This document shows, piece by piece, positions 1 to 9,012 of a DNA stretch of 9,165 bases (position 1 is the stretch's first letter; each line of letters opens with the position of its first letter). Origin of the DNA: Clostridia bacterium (GTDB taxonomy: Bacteria; Bacillota; Clostridia; Oscillospirales; Acutalibacteraceae); assembly GCA_900763035.1 (NCBI GenBank), contig CAAFIS010000026.1, positions 1-9,165 of the forward strand, read 5' to 3'. The notes under the pieces were generated by a model, which had not been told where the DNA came from, searched no databases, and was given only the letters and a program-made list of their open reading frames with translations. The position numbers and the translations under genes were made by a program.

Positions 1-108
1 AACTAAGTTTTCCACAGTCTTTCGCGTTTTCCGCAGAATAAAGGCGATCAAGCCGGTGGAAAGATCGGGGAAAGAGGTGCGGTTTTCCTCCACGCCGGCA
101 TAGATCAT
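1..108 (-). other. Possible partial open frame running off the left edge
   Basis: A minus-strand frame is open from an ATG at 108 (or a GTG at 117) to the edge of the window. It begins MIYAGVEENRTSF and continues with a mixed hydrophobic and basic stretch ending in RKTRKTVENLV. Its codons (GCC, GGC, GTG, GAG, AAC, CGC, ACC) resemble those of the neighbouring minus-strand genes, but no Shine-Dalgarno sequence precedes either start. The antiparallel plus-strand frame is also open from the edge to a TAG at 101-103. It could therefore equally be the tail of a convergent gene, a decayed fragment, or non-coding. I do not recognise the product. Confidence 0.25.
8..35 (+). promoter_or_regulatory. Two DnaA-box-like 9-mers beyond gyrA
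   Basis: TTTTCCACA lies at 8-16 and TTTTCCGCA at 27-35, in the same orientation and 19 bp apart (start to start). The first is the exact reverse complement of the best box at the oriC end of the window (9136-9144). Both lie inside the open frames described for 1-108, so they could be chance coding matches. If real, they would be a DnaA-binding site several kilobases from the origin. Confidence 0.3.
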
Positions 109-125
109 CCACAGCACGCATAAAT

Positions 126-140
126 ATTACAGAACGTAAT
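126..140. repeat. Short AT-rich inverted repeat
   Basis: ATTAC at 126-130 and GTAAT at 136-140 form a perfect 5-bp inverted repeat around AGAAC. It sits in the most AT-rich patch of the left-edge region, upstream of the small plus-strand ORF at 194. This fits a promoter or operator position, but no convincing -35/-10 pair is visible. Confidence 0.25.
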
Positions 141-193
141 CTCCCCACGGCGTGCGGGAGCAAAACGATCAGTTCAAATCGGAGGTGACCGTG

Positions 194-277
194 ATGCTGC
201 GCGGACCGCTGCTGCGCTGGGTCGTGCTGGCGGGGCTGATCTTGGTGCTGCTCATCCTGTCGCGCAGCGTAGGCTGA
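194..277 (+). CDS. 27-aa single-pass membrane peptide (hypothetical)
   Basis: This micro-ORF starts at ATG 194 and ends with TGA at 275-277. A textbook Shine-Dalgarno sequence, GGAGGTGA, lies at 181-188, leaving 8 nt between GGAGG and the ATG. GTG at 191 is an alternative start one codon upstream, and the frame stays open back to a stop at 137-139. The product starts MLRGPLLR and contains one hydrophobic segment, WVVLAGLILVLLIL, flanked by arginines (R3, R8, R24), so it is predicted to be a single transmembrane helix. It is convergent with gyrA and is followed 15 bp later by a strong terminator whose T-tract faces this strand. That supports an independent short transcript. I do not recognise the family. 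The size and shape fit small membrane proteins or type I toxin-like peptides, but nothing shows which. Confidence 0.5.
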   Translation: MLRGPLLRWVVLAGLILVLLILSRSVG

Positions 278-292
278 CCGGCGCGGATCCGT

Positions 293-330
293 AAACGGGC
301 TGCCGCACAGACGTGCGGCAGCCCGTTTTT
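293..330 (+). terminator. Intrinsic terminator, perfect 16-bp stem, perhaps bidirectional
   Basis: The arms at 293-308 and 313-328 are perfectly complementary over 16 bp (core GGGCTGCCGCAC / GTGCGGCAGCCC), with a 4-nt AGAC loop. A run of five T follows at 326-330 on the plus strand. The hairpin lies 5 bp beyond the gyrA stop codon. Read on the minus strand it has only three T (complement of 293-295), so it should stop the plus-strand micro-ORF transcript well and gyrA more weakly. Confidence 0.85.
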
Positions 331-332
331 GT

Positions 333-2867
<2,535 letters not shown>

Positions 2868-2939
2868 CAGGATCACCTGACCTTTCGTTTTGATCATACG
2901 GACGGTATATTCATTATCAGATCAAACTAACTGCGATCG

Positions 2940-3968
2940 TTATGTTCCTTCGCGGCAGCGGTCGATCATGGCCGACAGGCCGTCGATATCCTCGATGCAG
3001 CGCTTCGGGATCGGCATAGACTGCCGCCCAAAGCGGAAATCGACATACCGTTCGCTCTCATACACGTGCCGTACATCGCACCACGGCACGATGATCTCGC
3101 GTCCGCCGGAGACGAAACGCACGCCGCGCTCGGTCAGCCGGACGGACATCTCGCGGAACGCGTTCTCTGCGCCGACACGGGAGATGCGTGCGCGGGGCAG
3201 CACCAGTCCGGTCAGCGCCGACAAACCGAGCATGAACAGGAAAGTGAGAACGATCGGCAAAAGACGGATCTCGTCCGTCAGGCCGAACAGCAGGGCGAGC
3301 ACGGCACTCGTCACGCCGTACAGCGGCAAACGGCGCACGAACGTGCGCGTGAGCGAGGCGCGGCAGCATTCGATGAATTCCTCTTCCGTGTAGCGGAACT
3401 GCTGCTCCCACAGCGTTTCGTCCTTTTTCGGCGACGGCTCGGTCACCGGGCAGCTCTGCGGCTGCAGCCGGCCGTAGAAGAACCGGCGCGCACCGGTCAG
3501 CCGGTCAGCTGCATGGCGGGCGGCCGCAGCGGCCGTCGGCGTCATGCAGCGGGCCGGCAGAACGATCGCCGGGGCGTCGTTGCTGCCGAATACGATCATG
3601 TCCGGATGCTCGATATACAGCGTCACTTTGGAAAAAGGGACGGTCACGGTGCGCTCGCGCTGTGCCTTTTCGATCCGGTCGGCACCGATGACCAGTCTCC
3701 CGAAATAGTCATGCCCCGCCGCGACCGTGCTGTTATAAGCCTTGCGCGCACGCGCGCGGATCGTCAGCGGAAAAACGCACCATTCCAGACCGCCCGCGAT
3801 GATGGCCGCGAGCGAACCGAACACGAGCGACAACTCCAGCATGTTCTGCCGCACGTAAGTGACCGCCGCAGCGATCATCAGCATCAGCCCCAGCATCTCC
3901 ATGGCGACTGCGGCGATCAGGCGGGCGCGCCACGCGCCGCCTACCCGGTCGAGCAGTGTGCAGAACAT
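2940..3968 (-). CDS. Membrane protein with two YcxB-like halves
   Basis: The product is a 342-aa predicted membrane protein from ATG 3968, or 343 aa from the adjacent GTG at 3971. Numbering here includes the GTG. Four hydrophobic helices occur as two pairs, at about 18-39 and 45-70, then 213-231 and 236-258. Each pair is followed by a soluble segment. Those segments resemble each other: VPFSKV at 111-116 against VPWCDV at 295-300, and LPARCM at 138-143 against IPKRCI at 321-326. The second half also has the FRYTEEEF lead-in (about 192-199) typical of the YcxB-like family (PF14317), whose usual members are about half this length with one helix pair. I therefore read it as a tandem YcxB-like protein. 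The family's function is not established. The start lacks a clear Shine-Dalgarno sequence and lies 6 nt after the stop of the 25-codon ORF, so translational coupling is likely. The gene separates gyrB from gyrA, which are often adjacent in Bacillota. Confidence 0.8.
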   Translation of the reverse strand: MFCTLLDRVGGAWRARLIAAVAMEMLGLMLMIAAAVTYVRQNMLELSLVFGSLAAIIAGGLEWCVFPLTIRARARKAYNSTVAAGHDYFGRLVIGADRIEKAQRERTVTVPFSKVTLYIEHPDMIVFGSNDAPAIVLPARCMTPTAAAAARHAADRLTGARRFFYGRLQPQSCPVTEPSPKKDETLWEQQFRYTEEEFIECCRASLTRTFVRRLPLYGVTSAVLALLFGLTDEIRLLPIVLTFLFMLGLSALTGLVLPRARISRVGAENAFREMSVRLTERGVRFVSGGREIIVPWCDVRHVYESERYVDFRFGRQSMPIPKRCIEDIDGLSAMIDRCREGT

Positions 3969-3974
3969 CACATA

Positions 3975-4052
3975 TTACTCGCGCTGCAGGTCGATCGGCA
4001 ACTCCGTCAGGATATCCGTCTGCTGCGTCTGCTGCGCCTTTCGTTCATCCAT
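3975..4052 (-). CDS. 25-aa hydrophilic micro-protein or leader peptide
   Basis: A 25-codon ORF with ATG at 4052 and TAA at 3975-3977 lies between gyrB and the YcxB-like gene. GGGAG at 4060-4064 precedes the ATG by 7 nt, a usable Shine-Dalgarno sequence. The peptide begins MDERKAQQTQQT and ends DLQRE. It is hydrophilic and charged with no membrane segment, and contains a QQT-QQT direct repeat. The stop is followed at once by ATG-TGA (3973-3968), whose last two bases open the next start codon (TGATG). Terminating ribosomes could therefore re-initiate on the membrane-protein gene. It may be a genuine small protein or just a translated leader that delivers ribosomes. I do not recognise a family. 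Confidence 0.5.
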   Translation of the reverse strand: MDERKAQQTQQTDILTELPIDLQRE

Positions 4053-4064
4053 AGGCACTCTCCC

Positions 4065-4080
4065 GCTGCCGTGCGGCAGC
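4065..4080. repeat. Small GC-rich hairpin after gyrB
   Basis: GCTGCC at 4065-4070 and GGCAGC at 4075-4080 form a perfect 6-bp stem with a GTGC loop, between the gyrB stop and the Shine-Dalgarno sequence of the 25-codon ORF. No T-tract follows on the minus strand, so it is not an intrinsic terminator. It may instead mark a processing site or modulate initiation. Confidence 0.4.
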
Positions 4081-4087
4081 CGTCCGG

Positions 4088-6067
4088 TCAAACGTCAAGG
4101 TTCGACACATACCGGGCGTTCTTTTCGATAAAATCGCGGCGCGGCTCGACCTTGTCGCCCATCAGGATGCTGAACGTTTCGTCCGCCTGCTGCGCATCCT
4201 CGATATGCACCTTCAGCAGCGTACGGAACGCCGGATCCATCGTCGTTTCCCACAGCTGGCTCGGGTCCATCTCACCAAGACCTTTGTAGCGCTGGATATC
4301 GGCATTACCGCCAAGGCGCGCGGTATAGCTGTCGCGTTCTTCCTCGGAAAAGGCGTAGAACACCTGCTTGCCCCTGCTGACCTTGAACAGCGGCGGCTGG
4401 GCGATATAGATGTGCCCCTCCTCGATCAGCGGGCGCATATAGCGGAAGAAGAACGTCAGCATCAGCGTGCAGATATGCGAGCCGTCCACATCGGCATCGG
4501 CCATGATGATGACCTTACCGTAGCGCAGCTTGGCAAGATCGAAGTCGTCGCCGATGCCGCAGCCCAGCGCCACGACCACGGGCGTGAGCTTATCGTTGCC
4601 GTACACCTTATCGAGCCGCGCCTTTTCGACGTTGCGCATCTTGCCCCACAGCGACAGGATGGCCTGATAGTTGCGGTCGCGCCCTTGGATGGCGGAGCCG
4701 CCGGCCGAATCTCCCTCGACGATATACAGCTCCGTGCGCGACGGATCGTTCCAGATGCAGTCGGCCAGCTTTTCGGGCATCCGCAGACTGCTCAGCTTTT
4801 TGCTGTTGCGTGCACTGTCGCGCGCACGCTGCGCTGCCTCGCGCACGCGTGCGGCGTTGACGGATTTTTCCAAGATCGACTTGGCGACGGCCGGGTTCTC
4901 GTCCAGATAAGCGGTCAGCTTATCGGTCAGCAAAGTGTTCACCAGCCGCCCGATCGACGTGTTGCCCAGCTTCGCCTTCGTCTGGCTCTCGAACTGCGCA
5001 TCCTCCAGCTTCACGCTGATGACCGCCATCAGCCCCTCGCGCACGTCCTCGCCCTTCAGATCCTTGTCGTTATCCTTCAAGATCTTATAGCGGCGGGCAT
5101 AGGCGTTGAAAATGCGGGTGATCGCCGTTTTGAATGCCGTTTCATGCGTGCCGCCGTCGACGGTGTTCATGTTGTTGGCAAAGGAGATGATCGTTTCGTT
5201 ATAGCTGTCGTTATACTGGAACGCGACCTCCGCCACGCTCTCGCCGTCCGTCGTGGACAGGTGTACCACGTTCTCGTGCAGCGGGACGTAGCCGCGGGTC
5301 TTGTTGAGGAACTCGACGAACGAGGAGATGCCGCCCTCGTAGCAGTACACCTCCTGTTTGATCTCGTTCTCGTCGCGCCGGTCGGTGAAGGTGATCTTCA
5401 GTCCGGCGTTGAGAAATGCCTGCTCGCGCAGGCGCTTCTGCAGCGTCTCGAAGTCGAATTCCGTCGTTTCGGTAAAGATCAGCGCGTCCGGCTTGAACCG
5501 CACGAGCGTACCTGTTTGATCTGTGTCGCGCAGGATCTTGAGATCGGACACGGTCTTGCCGCGCTCGAACCGCTGGCCGTAGACGTGGCCGTCGCGGCTG
5601 ACCTCGACCTCCAGCCATTCCGACAGTGCGTTGACCACGGAGGAGCCGACGCCGTGCAGGCCGCCTGCGACCTTGTATCCGCCGCCGCCGAACTTACCGC
5701 CCGCGTGCAGCACCGTCAGCACCACCGTCACCGCCGGCAGGCCGAGCTTCTCGTTCATCCCGACGGGGATGCCGCGCCCGTTATCGCGCACAGCGATGAT
5801 GTCGCCGGGCAGGATATCCACCTCGATGTGCGTGCAGTATCCGGCAAGCGCCTCATCGATGGAGTTGTCGACGATCTCGTACACCAGATGATGCAGTCCG
5901 CGCGGCCCGGTGGAGCCGATATACATCCCCGGACGCTTGCGCACCGCCTCAAGGCCCTCCAGCACCTGGATATCTTTCTCGTCGTAAGAGCCTTCCGCGT
6001 GGGTCAGCCCGCGCTCCATCTCCATTTCCTCTCTGACCTCTTCGGTCAGCTCCGGTTTTTCGCTCAT
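4088..6067 (-). CDS. gyrB: DNA gyrase subunit B
   Basis: GyrB is the ATPase subunit of DNA gyrase and partners GyrA. The 659-aa protein starts [17 protein letters not shown] at 6075-6081 is 7 nt before the ATG, which fixes this start over the longer frame open to 6241. Motifs in order are: the GHKL ATPase motif [15 protein letters not shown] (catalytic-pocket region, N68), DNGRGIPVG (about 95-103), [14 protein letters not shown] (about 136-149), the transducer-domain QTK with its ATP-contacting lysine (362-364), the TOPRIM glutamate in EGDSAGGSA (E451), the metal-binding DADVDGSHI (524-532), and the C-terminal [11 protein letters not shown] and [14 protein letters not shown]. The residues before [10 protein letters not shown] number 42, about 20 more than in E. 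coli or Bacillus GyrB. The extra part is acidic ([16 protein letters not shown] type). Internal ATGs at codons 15 and 17 offer shorter starts but have poorer ribosome binding sites. Confidence 0.98.
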   Translation of the reverse strand: MSEKPELTEEVREEMEMERGLTHAEGSYDEKDIQVLEGLEAVRKRPGMYIGSTGPRGLHHLVYEIVDNSIDEALAGYCTHIEVDILPGDIIAVRDNGRGIPVGMNEKLGLPAVTVVLTVLHAGGKFGGGGYKVAGGLHGVGSSVVNALSEWLEVEVSRDGHVYGQRFERGKTVSDLKILRDTDQTGTLVRFKPDALIFTETTEFDFETLQKRLREQAFLNAGLKITFTDRRDENEIKQEVYCYEGGISSFVEFLNKTRGYVPLHENVVHLSTTDGESVAEVAFQYNDSYNETIISFANNMNTVDGGTHETAFKTAITRIFNAYARRYKILKDNDKDLKGEDVREGLMAVISVKLEDAQFESQTKAKLGNTSIGRLVNTLLTDKLTAYLDENPAVAKSILEKSVNAARVREAAQRARDSARNSKKLSSLRMPEKLADCIWNDPSRTELYIVEGDSAGGSAIQGRDRNYQAILSLWGKMRNVEKARLDKVYGNDKLTPVVVALGCGIGDDFDLAKLRYGKVIIMADADVDGSHICTLMLTFFFRYMRPLIEEGHIYIAQPPLFKVSRGKQVFYAFSEEERDSYTARLGGNADIQRYKGLGEMDPSQLWETTMDPAFRTLLKVHIEDAQQADETFSILMGDKVEPRRDFIEKNARYVSNLDV

Positions 6068-6094
6068 GGCGATGCCTCCTTCATCCTGCTTGCC

Positions 6095-6125
6095 GCATCC
6101 CGTCACCGTTCGGGTGCCGTGATGC
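6095..6125 (-). promoter_or_regulatory. Candidate structured leader before gyrB
   Basis: In the 62-nt gap between remB and gyrB, the RNA of the minus strand can fold into one long hairpin. GCAUC (complement of 6121-6125) pairs with GAUGC (complement of 6095-6099), and CACC (complement of 6113-6116) pairs with GGUG (complement of 6104-6107) around a CGAAC loop. Between these stems are two CG pairs flanked by two purine-purine mismatches. The hairpin ends 14 nt before the gyrB Shine-Dalgarno sequence. No T-tract is present. A regulatory role is only inferred. Confidence 0.35.
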
Positions 6126-6129
6126 CCGT

Positions 6130-6411
6130 TCAGTCCTCGCCCGCGTCGGCGCGCTTTTGCAGCGTCCGCGGCGAGATCTGGGAAATATATACCTTCTGCC
6201 GCCGTGCGCCCGTCCTGCCCGCCCGGCGCGCCGGACCGCATACCGTGAACGAGCGTGGCAGATCCATACTGACATACTCGACATAGCCGTTTTTTTCGGC
6301 GTTTTGCAAAAAGCTGCGCGTAAAGCGCGAGATCGTCGTGTTGTCCATATCAAAGACGCCCACGATATCCTGTTGCCTGACCACGACGGCCTGTCCCAAA
6401 TGCAGATACAT
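6130..6411 (-). CDS. remB: RemB/YaaB-type extracellular matrix regulator (DUF370 family)
   Basis: This is a 93-aa protein of the RemA/RemB (DUF370) family. In Bacillus subtilis the related RemA is a DNA-binding activator of biofilm-matrix genes, and remB (yaaB) occupies this same recF-gyrB position. Landmarks are the N-terminal [11 protein letters not shown], the central GVFDMDNTT, the [12 protein letters not shown] strand, and the C-terminal [14 protein letters not shown]. Unlike the compact Bacillus protein, an arginine-rich insertion, about residues 59-73 ([15 protein letters not shown]), separates the last two conserved blocks. It could contact nucleic acid. GGAGG lies 5 nt before the ATG inside the end of recF, and only 1 nt separates recF's TAA from this start, so the two are co-translated. 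The family assignment is firm by motif and position. The target genes here are unknown. Confidence 0.88.
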   Translation of the reverse strand: MYLHLGQAVVVRQQDIVGVFDMDNTTISRFTRSFLQNAEKNGYVEYVSMDLPRSFTVCGPARRAGRTGARRQKVYISQISPRTLQKRADAGED

Positions 6412-6412
6412 G

Positions 6413-7573
6413 TTATCCTCCGCATCCTGATCCGGTGATCTCGCCCTGCGTGACGGAGAACACCCGCCCCGCGGTCATGCGCAGTGGGGTGCTCGGCTCA
6501 CAGCAGGTGATGAACACCTGTCTGCCTTCGATATGATTGAGGATATGATCCTGCCGGCCGAGATCGAGTTCGCTCATCACGTCGTCGAGGAAGACCATCG
6601 GCGGCTCGCCGATCGTCTGCTCCAGCAGCTGCGCCTCGGCCAGCTTTAGGGCCAGCACCGCGCTGCGCTGCTGCCCCTGCGAGCCGAACGTACGCGCGTG
6701 CTTTCCGTCCAGCAGAACTTCCAGCTCCTCGCGGTGAGGACCGGCCGTACAGGTCCCCGTGGCCAGATCTGCCCGTGTGCTGCTTTGCAGCACGCTCTCC
6801 CATCGCGCGGCAATCGCAACGGCGTCGATCGGCGCATCCGGCAGATCATCCGCGCCGGACGCAGACATCTCCGGCGGCAGCCCGTCGGAGAGCAAAGACA
6901 GCGACAACGTTTCCCGACCGGCGGACAGGCCGGCATAGATCTCGGCCGCCAGCGGCCGCAGGCGGCGCACATAACGCAGCCGGGCAGCGGTGATCCGCGC
7001 ACCGGCCGCCGCCAGTGCATGATCCCACAGCGGAAGCTGTGCCGCGATATCCGCGGCGGACATCGCACGCTCGGCCGTTTGACGCAAAAATGCAGTGCGC
7101 TGCGCCAGTACCTTTTTGAACTCGGCCAGTGTGGCGACATATCCCGGCCGGATCTGATAATAGGCTGCGTCGATGAACCGACGCCGCCCTTCCGGGCCTT
7201 CCCGGATCAGTGACAGATGTGCGGGCGAGAACACCACACCGCACAGCCGCCCCGCCAATTTGGCAGCCGACGGCTGCGGTACGCCGTTGAGCGTCGCGCT
7301 GCGGCGGCCGCGGATGCGGATCTGTGCCTCCTGTTCGCGTCCGGCAGCAAAGAAAGACAGCCGCAGGGCAGCCTCTTCCTCGCCGAACGCTACCATCTCC
7401 GCATCGCGTGCGCCGCGGAAGCTGCGTGCGCCGGTAAACAGCCAGCAGGCCTCGATCAGGTTCGTTTTGCCCTGTCCGTTCTCGCCGCACAGCAGGTTCA
7501 CGCCCGTGCAAGGGGAGAATTTTCCCGGTTTCAGGTTACGGAAACCGGCGGTGCTCAACTCACGGATGTTCAA
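6413..7573 (-). CDS. recF: DNA replication and repair protein RecF
   Basis: RecF is an SMC-like ATPase that, with RecO and RecR, loads RecA onto gapped DNA and helps stalled forks resume. The 386-aa protein has the family's usual length. It shows the N-terminal [13 protein letters not shown] strand, Walker A GENGQGKT (30-37), the FSPAHLSLI and [10 protein letters not shown] blocks (about 115-135), the ABC signature SQGQQRS (298-304), and Walker [12 protein letters not shown] (327-337). The start is TTG at 7571-7573, supported by GAGGAG at 7581-7586 with a 7-nt spacer. It lies inside the last codons of yaaA, giving a 14-nt overlap that suggests coupled translation. The rare start codon and overlap may keep RecF levels low relative to the clamp. 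Nothing appears broken or missing. Confidence 0.97.
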   Translation of the reverse strand: MNIRELSTAGFRNLKPGKFSPCTGVNLLCGENGQGKTNLIEACWLFTGARSFRGARDAEMVAFGEEEAALRLSFFAAGREQEAQIRIRGRRSATLNGVPQPSAAKLAGRLCGVVFSPAHLSLIREGPEGRRRFIDAAYYQIRPGYVATLAEFKKVLAQRTAFLRQTAERAMSAADIAAQLPLWDHALAAAGARITAARLRYVRRLRPLAAEIYAGLSAGRETLSLSLLSDGLPPEMSASGADDLPDAPIDAVAIAARWESVLQSSTRADLATGTCTAGPHREELEVLLDGKHARTFGSQGQQRSAVLALKLAEAQLLEQTIGEPPMVFLDDVMSELDLGRQDHILNHIEGRQVFITCCEPSTPLRMTAGRVFSVTQGEITGSGCGG

Positions 7574-7793
7574 GCCGGATCTCCTCGCCTGTGCGCAGCA
7601 CGGCGACCACTTCGCCGCCGCGCAGCTTTTTGCCGCGCATGGTGCATACCTCGCCGTCGACGGTCACGCCGCCGCCTTGGATCAGCAGCTTCGCCTGTCC
7701 GCCCGTCTCTACGCATCCCGTGCGCTTGAGCAGGTCGTCCAGCCGGATGAACCCTTCGCCGCTGCGGCCGTCATCGATCGAAAATGTCGTCAT
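7560..7793 (-). CDS. yaaA: S4-domain RNA-binding protein YaaA
   Basis: This 77-aa protein of the YaaA (S4-like) family is found between dnaN and recF in many Bacillota. The S4 alpha-L fold spans about residues 16-65: [20 protein letters not shown], then the beta segment [22 protein letters not shown], with the family's conserved GG-x-AK and RGKKL elements. S4 domains bind structured RNA, usually rRNA, but the precise role of YaaA is poorly defined. Its ATG overlaps the dnaN stop as ATGA, and GAGGT sits about 7 nt upstream within dnaN. Its tail overlaps recF by 14 nt. It should therefore be produced from the same mRNA as both neighbours. Identification rests on motif, size and position together. 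Confidence 0.9.
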   Translation of the reverse strand: MTTFSIDDGRSGEGFIRLDDLLKRTGCVETGGQAKLLIQGGGVTVDGEVCTMRGKKLRGGEVVAVLRTGEEIRLEHP

Positions 7794-8893
7794 TTCTTTA
7801 ACCTCACCGGAAGCACGAGGAACAGGAAGCTGCTGCCCTCGAGCGGAAGGATCTTCATCGGCTTCAGCGCACCGGACAGCTCGATCCGTACCTCGTCGAC
7901 CTCGCTGTTTTTCAGCGCATCCAGCAAAAAGCGGGAGTTGAAGCCGATCTCCTCCTCCGCGCCCTCCAGCACCGCGTCCAGCTTATCGCTGGCGCTGCCC
8001 AGCGGCGTCGTGCAGCTGACCGTGACGCCCCCGGCCCGGAACTCACACACCAGCGGAGATTTCAGTCGGTCGTTGATCACCAGCGACACGCGGTCGACCG
8101 CCTCGGTGAAGGCACGGGTATTCACGGTCACGACGGAGCTGTGGTCCGGTGAGATGATGCGGTCATAGGCCATGAACTCGCCTTCCAGTAGGCGCGAGAT
8201 CACGGCGTAGCCGTCGATCTCGAAAATGATGTGCCGCCGCCCGACGATCAGCGAACAGGGCTTATCCTCGTCACCCAGCAGCTTCAGGATCTCCTGCAGC
8301 GTTTTGCCCGGCACGACGAAATCGGTCGTATCGTCGTTTTTGATCGGTTCGCTGCGCATGGCCAGACGGTAGCCGTCCACGCTGATCAGCCGCAGCTCGT
8401 CCGGCCGGATCTCGAACCGGGTGCCGGTGTAGATCGGGCGCGGATCGTTCGGCGCGGCGACCGAGAAGATCGTTTGCCGGATCATGCTGCGTAGCACCGG
8501 CTGCGGCAGGGTGAAGCTCGCGCCGTCGTCCACCTTCGGGATATCCGGATAATCCGCCGCGGTCATGCCCATGATCGTGAATTCGGTCACGTCGCCGCGG
8601 ATCACGGTGTTGTATTTCTCGTCGGCACGGATGGTCACCGTCTCGCCCGGCATCTTGCGCACGATGTCGCCGAACATCCGGGCAGACAGCACGATCTCGC
8701 CCGGCTCCTTCACCGTCGCATCGATCGTGGTGGTGATGCCCAGCTCCATGTCGAACCCGGCCAGATACAGCGTGCTGCCCTGTGCCCGCAGCAGTATCCC
8801 TTCCAATGCCGGGAGAGCCGCTTTGGTCGCGACGGCGCGCTGGACGTTGCCGACCGCCTCGATCAGCTCCTGTTTGTCGCAGAAGATATGCAT
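7790..8893 (-). CDS. dnaN: DNA polymerase III beta subunit (sliding clamp)
   Basis: DnaN forms the dimeric ring that tethers DNA polymerase III to the template and recruits repair and regulatory partners through a peptide-binding pocket. The product is 367 aa, the normal length, made of three similar clamp domains (about 1-120, 128-245 and 246-367). Recognisable blocks are [20 protein letters not shown] at the N-terminus, [26 protein letters not shown], the [10 protein letters not shown] block of domain 2, and the C-terminal LVLPVRL that lines the partner pocket. The start is ATG 8893, with GGGTGA about 8 nt upstream. An in-frame GTG four codons earlier has its AAAGG directly abutting, so it is less likely. 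The longer open frame reaching 9127 crosses the origin elements and is not credible. It is the first gene after the origin and heads the operon here. Confidence 0.98.
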   Translation of the reverse strand: MHIFCDKQELIEAVGNVQRAVATKAALPALEGILLRAQGSTLYLAGFDMELGITTTIDATVKEPGEIVLSARMFGDIVRKMPGETVTIRADEKYNTVIRGDVTEFTIMGMTAADYPDIPKVDDGASFTLPQPVLRSMIRQTIFSVAAPNDPRPIYTGTRFEIRPDELRLISVDGYRLAMRSEPIKNDDTTDFVVPGKTLQEILKLLGDEDKPCSLIVGRRHIIFEIDGYAVISRLLEGEFMAYDRIISPDHSSVVTVNTRAFTEAVDRVSLVINDRLKSPLVCEFRAGGVTVSCTTPLGSASDKLDAVLEGAEEEIGFNSRFLLDALKNSEVDEVRIELSGALKPMKILPLEGSSFLFLVLPVRLKK

Positions 8894-8944
8894 ATGGATG
8901 CTCACCCTTTCTGAAAATGTAGAAGAAAAAAACACCAGGATTTT

Positions 8945-8959
8945 TAGTAGTAGTAGTAG
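8945..8959 (+). promoter_or_regulatory. DnaA-trio array (five TAG repeats)
   Basis: Five perfect, uninterrupted TAG trinucleotides lie on the plus strand, followed by AGG. DnaA-trios (3'-G/A-A-T/A-5' repeats) are the single-stranded binding track on which DnaA builds a filament to open the origin. They sit between the last DnaA boxes plus GC-rich DNA and an AT-rich stretch, as here. Confidence 0.82.
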
Positions 8960-9012
8960 AGGCTGTGATTTTGTGGGATCGGGCTGCCGGACCGCACGGT
9001 TGCGGGGACGGC

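Noticed and set aside
2868..2939. Promoter for gyrA in the gap after the YcxB-like gene
   Set aside because: TGATAAT and ATATAC resemble -10 elements, but no -35 at suitable spacing is visible, so it was not called.
4065..4080. Terminator after gyrB
   Set aside because: The hairpin is only 6 bp and no T-tract follows. Downstream genes are closely spaced on the same strand.
3066..4289. 407-codon plus-strand open frame
   Set aside because: It is antisense to the YcxB-like gene and the gyrB end. The Arg/Gln/His-rich translation lacks protein-like character, while the minus frame has clear membrane helices and motifs.
6068..6241. Upstream extension of the gyrB frame to 6241
   Set aside because: It overlaps remB and lacks a ribosome binding site. 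The ATG at 6067 has AAGGAGG at proper spacing.
4205..6286. 693-codon plus-strand open frame
   Set aside because: It is an antisense shadow of gyrB, with low-complexity composition and no recognisable domain.
8945..8959. TAG run as a plain microsatellite
   Set aside because: Its exact position between GC-rich DNA with DnaA boxes and an AT-rich run before dnaN fits DnaA-trios better than random slippage.
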